DNA from: Methanobacterium_C sp963845285
Lineage (GTDB): Archaea; Methanobacteriota; Methanobacteria; Methanobacteriales; Methanobacteriaceae
Direction: 5' to 3'
DNA length: 64,000 nucleotides
NCBI GenBank assembly: GCA_963845285.1
Contig: CAWJRO010000015.1
Coordinates: 62,001 to 126,000, forward strand
Shown: positions 51,877 through 62,498 of the stretch, piece by piece
Numbering within the stretch: position 1 is the stretch's first letter
Layout of the letters: each line of letters opens with the position of its first letter
Made by a program: the position numbers and the translations under genes
The notes under the pieces: generated by a model
What the model saw: the letters and a program-made list of their open reading frames with translations, nothing else
Database searches by the model: none
What the model was told of the DNA's origin: nothing

Positions 51877-52526
51877 TTCTTATCCCTTCCTTCTAATGTT
51901 TCTATTGCATTTAAAATTGTATTTTCCTCTGTTTCTGAAAATGATTTAAATTCCTCAATATTATTATTTCTATAAATGATTCTTGAAAAATATGTTCTTA
52001 AAGATGCGGGTTCAATAACAACATCACACCATTTCGGGTTTTGGGGGTTTTTATCTTTAGGTAATATCCTAATAGTGAAAAGATCCATTTCACTATTAAA
52101 AATCTCTTCAAACTTCTTAACATCACATTCTTTATAATAATCAGCAATAATTTTGTGAGGACGTTTTTTTGTTGTGATATGGTTTTCTGAAATCATTTCA
52201 TAAGATCTAATCACTTCAGAAAGAGTTAATTTTAATTCTTTTTCAAATAAATTCTTAATTTCCCAAAATACTTGCCTGACATCTTGTGGAGATGTTCCTG
52301 CTACAAAAGTTGCAGGTACATCAGAATTGTATACAACATCACAACCCCTTTTAGTAGCCATTTTCATATTTTTAAATGACATAGGACCTTGTTTAAATTC
52401 CACAGTTTCCTCTAATGTATAACCTTTACCACTTAAAATTTGTTTTAATTCCCCTTCAAATACAGCATCTGGAGTATTAAACACAAAACTCATTACATAC
52501 TTTAAGTTTTGTAATTTTAACCCCAT
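51873..52526 (-). CDS. First protein of the HEPN cassette, unrecognised
   Basis: 217 aa from ATG 52526 (GGTGG upstream; a TTG at 52547 is a poorer alternative). The pattern of an N-terminal beta/alpha region (LKYVMSFVFNTPDAVFEGELK), a middle helix (KNLFEKELKLTLSEVIRSYE) and a C-terminal WCDVVIEPASLRTYFSRIIY resembles sporadically distributed TIGR04255-like proteins associated with defence loci, but the match is weak. Head of the three-gene unit beside the integrase. Confidence 0.6.
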   Translation of the reverse strand: MGLKLQNLKYVMSFVFNTPDAVFEGELKQILSGKGYTLEETVEFKQGPMSFKNMKMATKRGCDVVYNSDVPATFVAGTSPQDVRQVFWEIKNLFEKELKLTLSEVIRSYEMISENHITTKKRPHKIIADYYKECDVKKFEEIFNSEMDLFTIRILPKDKNPQNPKWCDVVIEPASLRTYFSRIIYRNNNIEEFKSFSETEENTILNAIETLEGRDKK

Positions 52527-52545
52527 AGAACCACCTTCTCTTAAC

Positions 52546-52562
52546 AATATTATGATAATATT
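52546..52562. promoter_or_regulatory. 17-bp palindrome upstream of the HEPN cassette
   Basis: AATATTATGATAATATT is perfect around a central G and lies 20 nt before the first start codon, inside the ribosome-binding/leader region. Possible operator for autoregulation; alternatively, with the following T8 on the plus strand, a transcript end. Confidence 0.45.
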
Positions 52563-52817
52563 TTTTTTATCAGTATATTTTGTAACTCTACTTTTGTTAA
52601 TATAAACCTTGTGTTTGTTGAGTCATATTTGAATTCTCACCAGTTAAATACTTCATAAAGTAAAAACATTATCTTATTCCAAATTTAAGATCTTAAGACA
52701 TTATTAATTCATATAAAACAAAAACAATCATTTGTCTTTAGTAATATTAGACTAAACTTTGTTATTTATTTTTTGATCATATTTACTGAGTGCATAAATT
52801 ACACTTTAAACTTGATA

Positions 52818-54047
52818 TCATTTCTCATTCAAACGCTTTTCAACACGCTTCTGAATCTCTTCATCTTCCATGAAAACCTTTATTAATGGTTTAAATGTTT
52901 TATAATCTTCCATTTCTTTCTTTATTTCATCCAGTCTCTCTTTATTTGCTTTACTTTCTTTAACCATCAGTTCACGTTCTTTTATGAACTCTTCATATTC
53001 ATTGGTATGAACCTCACGTATATTGACTTTTTCTAATGATAAATCCGGTAAAACATTTAAATATTCTTTTTTCAGAGCCTTAATATCTGGTTTAAAATAA
53101 GCATCAGTTACATTGTTTAATTTATGACCTAAAAGCCAGTCTGTAATTATCTGTTGAACACCATTCTTTTGTAAAGTTGAGGCAAAAAACTTCCGCAGCT
53201 GGTGGGATCTGAAAAACCTTAAACGACCTTGAGTACCCAGACCACATTTATCATTAATTCTGGCAAATTCTTGACACATAATTCCATTTTTAATTTGAGA
53301 AATAATCTTTCGATTACAATTCCTGAATAACCAGTCATCTACAGAATCAAAATATCTGTTTCGGTAAGTTTCATCCCGTAAATAATTAATAATTGCTTGT
53401 GTTGATTCAGGACTTGAAAAAGTGAAATAGGGCATCTTAGTTTTGTATCTACGAATCTTCCAGGTAGGTATAAGATCATATTCTGAACGTTTTTGTAATA
53501 AATCTTCTAACTCATCTATATCAACCATTTTATTTTCATTAAGATCTAGGGACCTCAAGAAGTCTTTAAAAGTCAAGTTTATAACTTCTGATGCACCCAT
53601 CCCCGAACTCATCATCAATAAAATTATTGCTTTATATTTAACCCTCACAAAATCAACAGCTTTCTTTATCTCTTTTTTAGTAAGCATATTGTCCGTGGTT
53701 ATAAGAATTTCTTCATCTCTCCGAATTGGAATTGAGTGAGGTAGTTCAATTTCAAATTCCCGGTAAAATGATCTAACATACACAATTGACTTTTTTCTAT
53801 AATGCCATGAAAAGTCAGTTTCTTCCAACATCTCATTATACTCTAAGAGATACTCTTTTATCTTCCTATATTTCATCCTTATACGCTGTTCTTCTTCCTG
53901 TTCAGCTTCTTCAATAAAATCTGTAGGTGTTTTATTGAAATAATCGCAATAATTACCTAACAAAATTGCATATAGGTCTTGAGTGGTTTTTTTTATATTT
54001 CTTGAGCGTATGAACTGTTTAAAATGTATATCTTCTCTTACATTCAT
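52818..54047 (-). CDS. Tyrosine-type integrase
   Basis: 409 aa, archaeal-virus type. An N-terminal SAM-like/core-binding domain (residues 1-110) is followed by a catalytic domain. H282-x-x-R285 (SHQLRKFFAS), GH at 307-308 (LLGHKL) and the nucleophile candidate Y317 (DAYFKP) are present. At the usual Arg I position the sequence reads SSGMGASEV, with Gly151 where Arg is expected. A long C-terminal coiled coil follows. It catalyses site-specific insertion and excision of the provirus. It lies at the inferred right end, next to the iterons. Confidence 0.85.
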   Translation of the reverse strand: MNVREDIHFKQFIRSRNIKKTTQDLYAILLGNYCDYFNKTPTDFIEEAEQEEEQRIRMKYRKIKEYLLEYNEMLEETDFSWHYRKKSIVYVRSFYREFEIELPHSIPIRRDEEILITTDNMLTKKEIKKAVDFVRVKYKAIILLMMSSGMGASEVINLTFKDFLRSLDLNENKMVDIDELEDLLQKRSEYDLIPTWKIRRYKTKMPYFTFSSPESTQAIINYLRDETYRNRYFDSVDDWLFRNCNRKIISQIKNGIMCQEFARINDKCGLGTQGRLRFFRSHQLRKFFASTLQKNGVQQIITDWLLGHKLNNVTDAYFKPDIKALKKEYLNVLPDLSLEKVNIREVHTNEYEEFIKERELMVKESKANKERLDEIKKEMEDYKTFKPLIKVFMEDEEIQKRVEKRLNEK

Positions 54048-54370
54048 GTTTATGTATTATGGAAAAAGAGTTACTTCAACATTTCGGTTTAGCAACTTTA
54101 GTAGCCATTAATGTCAAAAATCGTTTGCAGAAAAAATAATTTTTTAGTACTTCCCCAAAAAATTATGTTTACATTTAACAAAATATCCAATCCAAATGGT
54201 GAGTGATTTATTTAATTCAAATAATGAGTAATTTAGCTAATCCAAATAATGAATAATCTACTGTATCTAAATAACAGATAATATCCATTATATTTTGTCT
54301 TCATTTATCATATCTCTATGAAATTGAATGTTATTTAAATTTTAAAACTTTAAGATGATCTGAATTATAA
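54048..54370. other. Presumed right provirus border, without an identified attachment core
   Basis: The gap between integrase and the host nikR-like gene should contain attR. Besides the 25-bp iterons I see no tRNA or matching direct repeat of the left end region. The border position is therefore inferred from gene content. Confidence 0.4.
54189..54288. repeat. Four tandem 25-bp iterons
   Basis: Four adjacent imperfect copies begin at 54189, 54214, 54239 and 54264; consensus AATCCAAATAATGAGTAAT then a variable end. They directly follow the integrase gene's 5' side and may be integrase/excisionase arm sites, partition or replication sites. Confidence 0.7.
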
Positions 54371-54754
54371 TTAAATTACTATCAATTTCACATAATCCAT
54401 TTTACGACATATTTTGAACATATTTGAAAGCAGGTTCATTCTCTGAGCATCCCCATCTAACATGAAGACTTCAAGACATTTATTTTCCCGCAGGTGGCTG
54501 TGTATTTGGGTGCTAATTATATCCTCAAAGTCATGTTTTATTTCTGTTACTTTATCCTCATCTTTTTGATCGTGAATCAGGATTAATATAGAATTTATTT
54601 TACCTTTTAAATTCTTTTTTTCCCTATTATCTGCGATAAGCATCCTTGCACTCGCTCTTATTACCTCAGATCTTCCAGAAAATCCCATTTCATCTTTGAG
54701 GTCATCGATTTCATCAAGGAGTTTATCACTCAGGGACACGCTAACAATTGCCAT
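54371..54754 (-). CDS. nikR: NikR-type metal-responsive regulator
   Basis: 127 aa. The N-terminal ribbon-helix-helix (IVSVSLSDKLLDEIDDLKDE...SRSEVIR-like) is followed by an ACT-like domain. The nickel site H74-x10-H85-x-H87-x5-C93 is intact (HSHLRENKC), exactly the NikR pattern. It should bind DNA as a tetramer when Ni is bound. It is divergent from a znuABC-type transporter, so it probably regulates that operon and itself. It is slightly shorter than E. coli NikR; the metal could differ in vivo. Confidence 0.88.
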   Translation of the reverse strand: MAIVSVSLSDKLLDEIDDLKDEMGFSGRSEVIRASARMLIADNREKKNLKGKINSILILIHDQKDEDKVTEIKHDFEDIISTQIHSHLRENKCLEVFMLDGDAQRMNLLSNMFKICRKMDYVKLIVI

Positions 54755-54756
54755 AG

Positions 54757-54773
54757 TTATTAATTATTAATAA
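54757..54773. promoter_or_regulatory. Inverted repeat TTATTAA-N3-TTAATAA before nikR
   Basis: A perfect 7-bp inverted repeat with 3-nt spacer immediately upstream of the nikR-like start. Candidate operator for this regulator, though AT-richness makes chance possible. Confidence 0.4.
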
Positions 54774-54852
54774 GTTCTTATAAAGATTATGCTAACTTTT
54801 ATTAAGAAAATCTTTAAATATTAATAAAAACTAATTTTAATTGGTGGATTGA

Positions 54853-55734
54853 GTGAAGAAAACTAGGTTAATCATTGTTATATTGATATTAATTTTTGTA
54901 GTTTCAATTTTAGCTTACTTTGCTAATCAACAGTCAAATACAGCCAGCACTAATGGAAAGATAGGTGTTGCAGTAAGTGTAGGGCCTGAAGTAGAGTTTG
55001 TAAATGCAGTTGGGGGTGACAAAGTTGATGTCACATTGATGGTACCCTCAGGGGCAGATCCTCATACTTACGAGCCCCTGCCCCGCCAGCTTAAAACTAT
55101 TTCAAATGATAAGATGTATGCTGAGGTGGGAACACCTATTGAATTTGAAGTAAACTATATGGATAAAATAAAAAGTATCAACCCTAACATGCTGGTTGTG
55201 AACTGTTCGCAGGGAATAGATCTCATACCCAATACAGCTGAAAATGAGTCTGATGAGAGCGATCCCCATGTATGGGTAGATCCTAAAAATGCCAAGGTTA
55301 TGGTGAACAACATATACCAGGGTCTTGTTCAGGTAGATCCTGCAGATAAAGAATATTTCCAAAAAAATCGCGACCATTACCTGCAGCAACTGGATGAACT
55401 GGATAAGAACACAACAGAAACCTTCAAAGGAAAACAAAACACCAGCATATTAATATATCATCCCGCTTTTGGTTATTACTGTAAAGATTATAATCTCACG
55501 CAGGTAGCTGTGGAACTTAATGATGAAGAACCATCCCCTCAGCGAATCGCATATCTGGTAAATCTTGCCAGGAATGATAATATAAAAACAATGTTTATAG
55601 AACCACAGTATAACACCCAAAAAATGCAATCTATAGCTTCGCAGGTTAATGCTCAGGTTTTAACTGTAAATGATCTCGATGAGAATTACCTGCAAAACAT
55701 GAAAAATGTTGCTGAAGCATTTTCCAAGGTTTAA
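54853..55734 (+). CDS. ABC metal transporter substrate-binding protein (ZnuA/TroA-like)
   Basis: 293 aa with an N-terminal signal/anchor (IIVILILIFVVSILAYF). Metal-ligand positions of the cluster 9 family are visible: PSGADPHTYEP, DPHVWVDPKN, and a late ILIYHPAFGYYCKDY with FIEPQYN. The His-rich acidic loop of many zinc binders is absent. GTG start with GGTGGATTGA upstream. First gene of an operon with ATPase and permease; the adjacent NikR-type gene raises the question of whether nickel, zinc or manganese is the substrate. Confidence 0.88.
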   Translation: MKKTRLIIVILILIFVVSILAYFANQQSNTASTNGKIGVAVSVGPEVEFVNAVGGDKVDVTLMVPSGADPHTYEPLPRQLKTISNDKMYAEVGTPIEFEVNYMDKIKSINPNMLVVNCSQGIDLIPNTAENESDESDPHVWVDPKNAKVMVNNIYQGLVQVDPADKEYFQKNRDHYLQQLDELDKNTTETFKGKQNTSILIYHPAFGYYCKDYNLTQVAVELNDEEPSPQRIAYLVNLARNDNIKTMFIEPQYNTQKMQSIASQVNAQVLTVNDLDENYLQNMKNVAEAFSKV

Positions 55735-55828
55735 ACTCTTAGATTTAAATAGAATGACTAAATGAAATGGTTAAAATAAAAAACAATGGTTAAAATAAAT
55801 GTTTTAAAAGTTAAAAAAAGGTTATATC

Positions 55829-56572
55829 ATGACAAAAGCTATTGAATTGAAAAATGTCTCCATAAAATTTAATGAATTATCAATTCTCCATGATATTAAC
55901 CTTTCCGTGGATGAAAAGGATTTTATGGCAATATTGGGGCCAAATGGTGGTGGAAAGAGTACTCTCCTTAAGACTATTCTGGGACTTTTGACCCCTGATA
56001 CAGGTGAAGTTCGAGTCTTTGGAAGAAAACCTGAAGATGCAAGGCATCTCATAGGTTACCTCCCACAACGTGTTTTATTTGACCATGATTTCCCAATAAC
56101 AGTCTTTGACACGGTGTTATCTGGATTATACAGAGGATTATTCCGGGGGCATACAGAGGATGATAAGAAAGCCGTGCCCAAAGCTTTAAAAGCTGTGGAT
56201 ATGCTGCATCTACAGGATAGGCAGATAAGCAAACTTTCTGGGGGGCAGATGCAGAGGGTTTTTATTGCCCGTGCAATTGTAAGGGAGCCGAAACTTCTCC
56301 TTATGGACGAACCCATGGCCAGCATTGATCCCGAAATGCAGAGATCATTTTACGAGTTATTAGCAAGGCTAAAAAATAAAATGACAATAGTTCTTGTAAG
56401 TCATGATGTTGGGACAGTTTCAACTCATGTTGATAAGATCGCCTGCCTCAACAGGAAACTTTACTATCACGGACCTGTAGAAGGTGCAGGAGAAGGTTTA
56501 GAAGAGATTTATAATTGCCCTATAGATCTGATAAGTCATGGAATTCCCCACAGAGTTCTTAGGGAGCATTAA
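55829..56572 (+). CDS. ABC metal transporter ATPase (ZnuC-like)
   Basis: 247 aa. Walker A GPNGGGKST (37-45), signature LSGGQMQR (near 139), Walker B LLLMDEP, and the switch HDVG are all present. The size and the QRVLFDHDFPITVFDTVLSG block fit manganese/zinc-type ATPases. It energises uptake together with the permease encoded downstream. AAGG precedes the ATG. Confidence 0.9.
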   Translation: MTKAIELKNVSIKFNELSILHDINLSVDEKDFMAILGPNGGGKSTLLKTILGLLTPDTGEVRVFGRKPEDARHLIGYLPQRVLFDHDFPITVFDTVLSGLYRGLFRGHTEDDKKAVPKALKAVDMLHLQDRQISKLSGGQMQRVFIARAIVREPKLLLMDEPMASIDPEMQRSFYELLARLKNKMTIVLVSHDVGTVSTHVDKIACLNRKLYYHGPVEGAGEGLEEIYNCPIDLISHGIPHRVLREH

Positions 56573-56640
56573 AATTAATATTCAATAATAATATTCATAA
56601 ATATCCAAATTAACAGTTATATCATTAATAAACACTTGGT

Positions 56641-57441
56641 GTGCCAATGATTGAAATTTTTCAGTACGAATTTATGCAAAGAGCATTTATAGCAGCACTG
56701 CTTGTTAGTGTTGCCTGCGGAATAGTAGGAACTTACGTTGTAATAAAAAGGATAGTTTCATTAAGCGGGGCAATTTCCCATGCCGCTTTTGGAGGTATAG
56801 GTTTAGGCTATTTTTTAGGCGTAAACCCAGTTCTTGCAGCCATTCCATTCACTATCCTCTCTGCAATAGGAGTTGGAAGCATTCACGAAAGGGCAAAAGT
56901 GAGTGAGGATACAGCCATCGGGATATTATGGAGTGTGGGAATGGCTATTGGAATAATCTTCATTAATTTAACCCCTGGATATGCTCCAGACCTTTTCAGT
57001 TACCTTTTCGGTAGTATACTTACTGTTTCAAGTTCGGATATTCTCATCATGTTTGTTCTCGATCTGGTAATCATAGCAACGGTTTTCCTCTTCCAGAGAG
57101 AATTTTTAGCCATATCCTTTGATGAAGAGTTTTCAAAAGTCATTGGAATGCCAACTGAATTAATTTATATGCTTCTACTAAGCCTGGTGGCTTTGAGTGT
57201 TGTTGTTCTCATAAAGGTGGTTGGTGTGATCATGGTAATCGCACTTCTGGCCATACCTGCAGCTATAACTAAACAGTTTACCAACGACCTGAAAAAATTG
57301 ATGATTTTATCAATAGCAGCAGGGATGGTATTCACTACAATGGGGTTATGGTTATCTTATGTGTTTAATCTGGCCTCCGGTGCTACCATTGTGATGGTTT
57401 TAGCCGGTGCATTCGCAATAACCTATTATTTGAAGGATTAA
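56641..57441 (+). CDS. ABC metal transporter permease (ZnuB/MntB-like)
   Basis: 266 aa with about eight TM helices. SLSGAISHAAFGGIGLGYFL near residue 45 is the family hallmark, and KVVGVIMVIALLAIPAAITKQ lies in the coupling region. GTG at 56641 or ATG at 56647 are both possible starts. It completes the three-gene importer. Confidence 0.9.
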   Translation: MPMIEIFQYEFMQRAFIAALLVSVACGIVGTYVVIKRIVSLSGAISHAAFGGIGLGYFLGVNPVLAAIPFTILSAIGVGSIHERAKVSEDTAIGILWSVGMAIGIIFINLTPGYAPDLFSYLFGSILTVSSSDILIMFVLDLVIIATVFLFQREFLAISFDEEFSKVIGMPTELIYMLLLSLVALSVVVLIKVVGVIMVIALLAIPAAITKQFTNDLKKLMILSIAAGMVFTTMGLWLSYVFNLASGATIVMVLAGAFAITYYLKD

Positions 57442-57517
57442 CTTGTAATTATAGATTAAAGATTTAAACAATTCAATCTTAATATTATCATTAATAATTT
57501 TTTTGAGGTTTTTTTAA

Positions 57518-58778
<1,261 letters not shown>

Positions 58779-58844
58779 TTTGATATCAATTAACAGACAA
58801 ACTAATTAATCAGTCTTTAAAAATAAGTATACAGGAGTGATAGC

Positions 58845-59267
58845 ATGGATTTTGAAGATTGTATAAAATTTGCAAATGAAACACCTGTTTGTTATTTAGC
58901 AACTGCAGATGGAGACCAACCCCGAGTACGGGCACTCGGATTCTGGTTTGCTGATAAAACTGGATTTTACTTCCAGATAGGGGCCATGAAAGATGTGTAT
59001 GGACAGCTTCAGGCAAATCCTAAAGTTGAGGCATGTTTCTGGCAGCCAGATGAACAAACAGGAACAATGATGAGAGTTGCAGGAGAAATAGAATTTGTAG
59101 ATGATCCTGAGCTTAAAAAGAAAGTTTTAGAAGACAGACCTTTCCTTAAAGAGTTTGGAATGACATTTGATCACCCTGGACTCATAATTTTCAAAATTGC
59201 AAAAGGTGAAGCATACTTCTGGACCATGCAAACCAACTTCGAACCTAAAAAAATGATTGAGTTCTGA
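58845..59267 (+). CDS. Pyridoxamine 5'-phosphate oxidase-like FMN-binding protein
   Basis: 140 aa split-barrel fold: ANETPVCYLATADGDQPRVR is the classic PNPOx start, followed by FWFADKTGFYFQIGAMKDVY and VAGEIEFVDDPELKKKVLED. Members bind FMN or F420 and act as oxidoreductases or haem/flavin binders. The small size suggests a stand-alone flavoprotein. GGAGTGATAGC precedes the ATG. Confidence 0.88.
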   Translation: MDFEDCIKFANETPVCYLATADGDQPRVRALGFWFADKTGFYFQIGAMKDVYGQLQANPKVEACFWQPDEQTGTMMRVAGEIEFVDDPELKKKVLEDRPFLKEFGMTFDHPGLIIFKIAKGEAYFWTMQTNFEPKKMIEF

Positions 59268-59391
59268 AATTGGTACAAATATTGGTTTTAAAATAAAAGT
59301 TATTTTACTATTTATTATTAAAATTTCTTCTTTTTTATGAAATTAATGAGAAAAAGCTAATTAAATAAAAAAAGAAAAAATTGGGAGAATT

Positions 59392-60777
59392 TTATTTCCT
59401 TTTTGGTACTACAAATCCGCTGATCACTGCTAAAATAGCCAGTATCAAGTAATTTAATGGTACACCAGTGTTCTGCATTGCTACTGTGCTTGCAGCATTT
59501 ACAGATGGAATTTTACCTGTTGTTGTTATGCTAGTGTTGTTACCTATTGGTGCGTTGTTTAGTATGGTTATATTTGCAGGTACGGTTGCGGTTTTGTTAG
59601 CACTGTCTGCGGCAGTAACTGTTGCAACAAACGGAGTTGTTGGAATAGCCCCACCATCTGCAGTAAACAAAGCAGCACCAGCACCATGGTTCAATGTAAT
59701 TGCAGTAGGAATTATACTGCCCCATGTCGTAGTCAAAGTAACCGGTATAAACGCAGGATACTTTGCAGACTCACTGCTATGATTAGCACCATTTGAATCT
59801 GTGTACAGATCCACCGTCACATTAGAAGTCTGTGTGTTGAAGATCTCACTTGGAATTGCATTTATTGAGAGTACAAGCCACGAAGTGGCATTCACAGAAC
59901 CATTTTCCACAAAGATTAAGTTTGCAAAATCTGGAGTATTAGTTCCCCACCAATTATAAGTAACATTCACTGTACCGTTGTAATTGTAGATTGCATTACC
60001 GTTAGATAGTGCATTGTTTCCAATGATTCTACTGAAATTGACTGATAAAATACGCTCATTCCAAATAGCACCACCATCCCAACTAGCACTATTACTTGTG
60101 AAAGTACAACCAGTTAAAATTGCATTACCCGCATTATAGAGCGCACCACCAGAATCCGATGTTGCATTGTTATTTGTGAAATTGCAGTTTGTTGCAGTTA
60201 AAGTACCACGATCGTTGAAGATAGCAGCACCACCCCAACCAGATGCTACAGTGTTACTTGTGAAAGTACAACCAGTTAAAATCGCATTACCATAAATGAC
60301 AATAGCACCACCAAATGTTGCATTGTTATTTGTGAAACTGCAGTTTGTTGCAGTTAAAGTACCCTCATTATAAATAGCACCACCATCATTTATTGTATTT
60401 GCGTTGGTTATTGTTAAATTCTGTAGGACAACATTGGTACCCGAAGAAATAATGAATATTCTGTTGGCATTGTTTCCGTCTATTATGGTTCCGCTCTGGC
60501 TTTGACCAGAAATAGTCAGATTCTTGTTGATTTGTATGTTAGTGTTGCCTGTTCCACTGTAAACACCATCTGCAATATGCACAGTGTCATTTGCAGCAGA
60601 TGAGGTCACCCCTGTACCTATTGTAAGATAAGGAGAATCCACTGAACCTGCATTACTATCTGATCCATTAGTGCTCACATAAACATCTGTCGCACTCACA
60701 CAAGATAAAGAAGATACGACAATACAAACAGCAATTAAAAGAAAAATTGCGTTTTTAGAATGTTTTACTTGTTTCAT
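59392..60777 (-). CDS. Adhesin-like surface protein with parallel beta-helix
   Basis: 461 aa. Signal peptide (HSKNAIFLLIAVCIVVSSLS), then DVYVSTNGSDSNAGSVDSPY, a right-handed beta-helix start found in archaeal polymorphic outer-surface proteins, with repeated NCSFTNNNAT/GCTFTSN-GGAIxN units from about 95 to 240. An Ig/DUF11-like region with IP.TITLNHGAGAALFTADGG lies near 345-400. A C-terminal hydrophobic anchor ends KRK. It is likely wall-associated, mediating adhesion. GAGGTG precedes the ATG. Confidence 0.85.
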   Translation of the reverse strand: MKQVKHSKNAIFLLIAVCIVVSSLSCVSATDVYVSTNGSDSNAGSVDSPYLTIGTGVTSSAANDTVHIADGVYSGTGNTNIQINKNLTISGQSQSGTIIDGNNANRIFIISSGTNVVLQNLTITNANTINDGGAIYNEGTLTATNCSFTNNNATFGGAIVIYGNAILTGCTFTSNTVASGWGGAAIFNDRGTLTATNCNFTNNNATSDSGGALYNAGNAILTGCTFTSNSASWDGGAIWNERILSVNFSRIIGNNALSNGNAIYNYNGTVNVTYNWWGTNTPDFANLIFVENGSVNATSWLVLSINAIPSEIFNTQTSNVTVDLYTDSNGANHSSESAKYPAFIPVTLTTTWGSIIPTAITLNHGAGAALFTADGGAIPTTPFVATVTAADSANKTATVPANITILNNAPIGNNTSITTTGKIPSVNAASTVAMQNTGVPLNYLILAILAVISGFVVPKRK

Positions 60778-61206
60778 ACGTTTTCACCTCTTTTTACATT
60801 TTTAATAGTTTGTTATAACGTTATAACATACCATAATCGTTATTATAATGCAATCTAATATATAAATTTTTTTAATACTTGTAAAATAATACAGAAAACC
60901 AAGTTAAAAACATAATCATCCCCAAATTAATAGTTTAAAAAAAAGAGGCATCTAGTTAGGGGGACGTTGGTCTTGTTCAACAATATTTCAAATTGTAAAT
61001 TATCTTTCTTTTATTCAATGAAGACACATAAACTCTAAAAATATTTAGATATTATTTGTAACACCCAACAACTTGACAGTCCCCAAAAAAAATAAACAAC
61101 AAAGTGAATAAGCAAAAACCAGGACAATTATTAATAAAAAAAAGACTATTTTTAAGCTAAATTTAAAAAATAAAAGATAATTCTCTTTAATTTTAGAAAA
61201 TTTTAT
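60778..61206. other. AT-rich intergenic region
   Basis: Only an AT-rich stretch between the adhesin start and the TetR gene's 3' end; contains ATAACGTTATAA near the adhesin promoter (about 60817-60828), a small palindrome that may be a regulatory site. No gene seen. Confidence 0.4.
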
Positions 61207-61743
61207 TTATGGACATATGAAAATATTATCAATAAATTTGTTTATAACCTCATCTTGATACTTGAAGCTACGCCCATAGTCAAGTATGAGCAAATAAATG
61301 AATGATAATATAGTAAATGCAAGGGTTCTGCAGTTCATTTCATTATTTTGAATATTTTTTTCGACATAAGCACTAAGAGTATCGATAAAATCTTCTACGA
61401 AATTTCCAGGTATTCTACTGTTTTCATTGAGGGTTATTTTAATAATTTCAAAATTGTTTTTACATAATTCCATGAGATTTCGAATCAATGTTTCTAAAAA
61501 ATCTCGTGAAGTGTCAAATTCCTTCTCTACAAATACTGAACCTAACTCTTTCATCATTTTTTCGTTATTTTGAATTAAAACTGAATGGAATAGCTTATTC
61601 TTACTTTTAAATTTACGGTATATTGTCATCTCAGTAAATCCGGTTTCATTGGCAATAAGTCGATTAGTTGCACCAGTATATCCCTTTTCGGCAAATAATT
61701 TTAAAGCAACATCTAAGATTTTTTGTTCAGTAGTATCAGTCAT
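61207..61743 (-). CDS. TetR/AcrR-family regulator
   Basis: 178 aa. The N-terminal HTH is textbook: ILDVALKLFAEKGYTGATNR, then ETGFTEMTIYRKFKSKNKLF. The ligand domain is helical and divergent. It probably represses a nearby gene, but no transporter neighbour is evident; the adhesin downstream is a possible target. Confidence 0.88.
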   Translation of the reverse strand: MTDTTEQKILDVALKLFAEKGYTGATNRLIANETGFTEMTIYRKFKSKNKLFHSVLIQNNEKMMKELGSVFVEKEFDTSRDFLETLIRNLMELCKNNFEIIKITLNENSRIPGNFVEDFIDTLSAYVEKNIQNNEMNCRTLAFTILSFIYLLILDYGRSFKYQDEVINKFIDNIFICP

Positions 61744-62498
61744 ATATGAATCCCTTGGATTTTTTCACTTAAATAGATTTTATTTTTATTATTTTCTTAG
61801 TTTAAATGATTAATCCTATGATATTTTTTATATTATCATTTAGTAATAAATACAAAAAAACCATTTAAATATGGTAAATAAAAGCTTTAAATTAGATTTT
61901 ATTAAAAGAAATATTTAAAAATTTCCATTCTGGAAAATCAAAGCTGATAATAGGCTCAAAAAGACACTGATCAAGTTTAATAGTGCACTTCAAATAAAAG
62001 TTGTTGAAGTGAAAAAATTCATTAAAAAAAATTGAACATCCCCTGAGGTAGACTCAGATATTCTATCTCATTATCATTTCAATTTTTAGATAATTCCCTG
62101 AGAAACTTATAAATATTAATACCAAAAATTTTCAATCCATTAAGATTTCTAAATCATTTAATTAACCATATATCTTGAAATAGGACTTAAAAAGGAAAAT
62201 TCATGATAAATAGTAATTATTCTTAATAGTATGTACACTAATAAAAATTTATATTAATAAAAAAAGATTTAAGTTAATTATCAATATTCAAAACTTCTTT
62301 AAACTCTTTTTTTCTCTTTATATGATTAGATTCATTGCAATATCTTTTATCATCACAGGTATCTATAGTAAAAACTTCCAGTTCGTATAATAACTCTGTC
62401 AGAAAACAACCTGATAAACGTATTTTTTAAAAAAAAATAAAATTTATCCTACAAGGAAATATTAAAACTATTGACTTCTCAATATTAAATTAGATAAT
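61744..62498. other. Intergenic region with a possible gene remnant
   Basis: Mostly AT-rich with nothing recognisable. A minus-strand frame at 62274-62426 lacks any start codon; it reads LTELLYELEVFTIDTCDDKR then KRKKEFKEVLNIDN, and may be a fragment of a decayed gene. Confidence 0.4.

Noticed and set aside
54189..54288. CRISPR array
   Set aside because: The copies are contiguous 25-bp direct repeats without spacers, and no cas gene is present in the window.
62274..62426. Minus-strand frame as a real gene
   Set aside because: No start codon of any usual kind exists between the upstream stop and the coding-like part, so it is at most a remnant.
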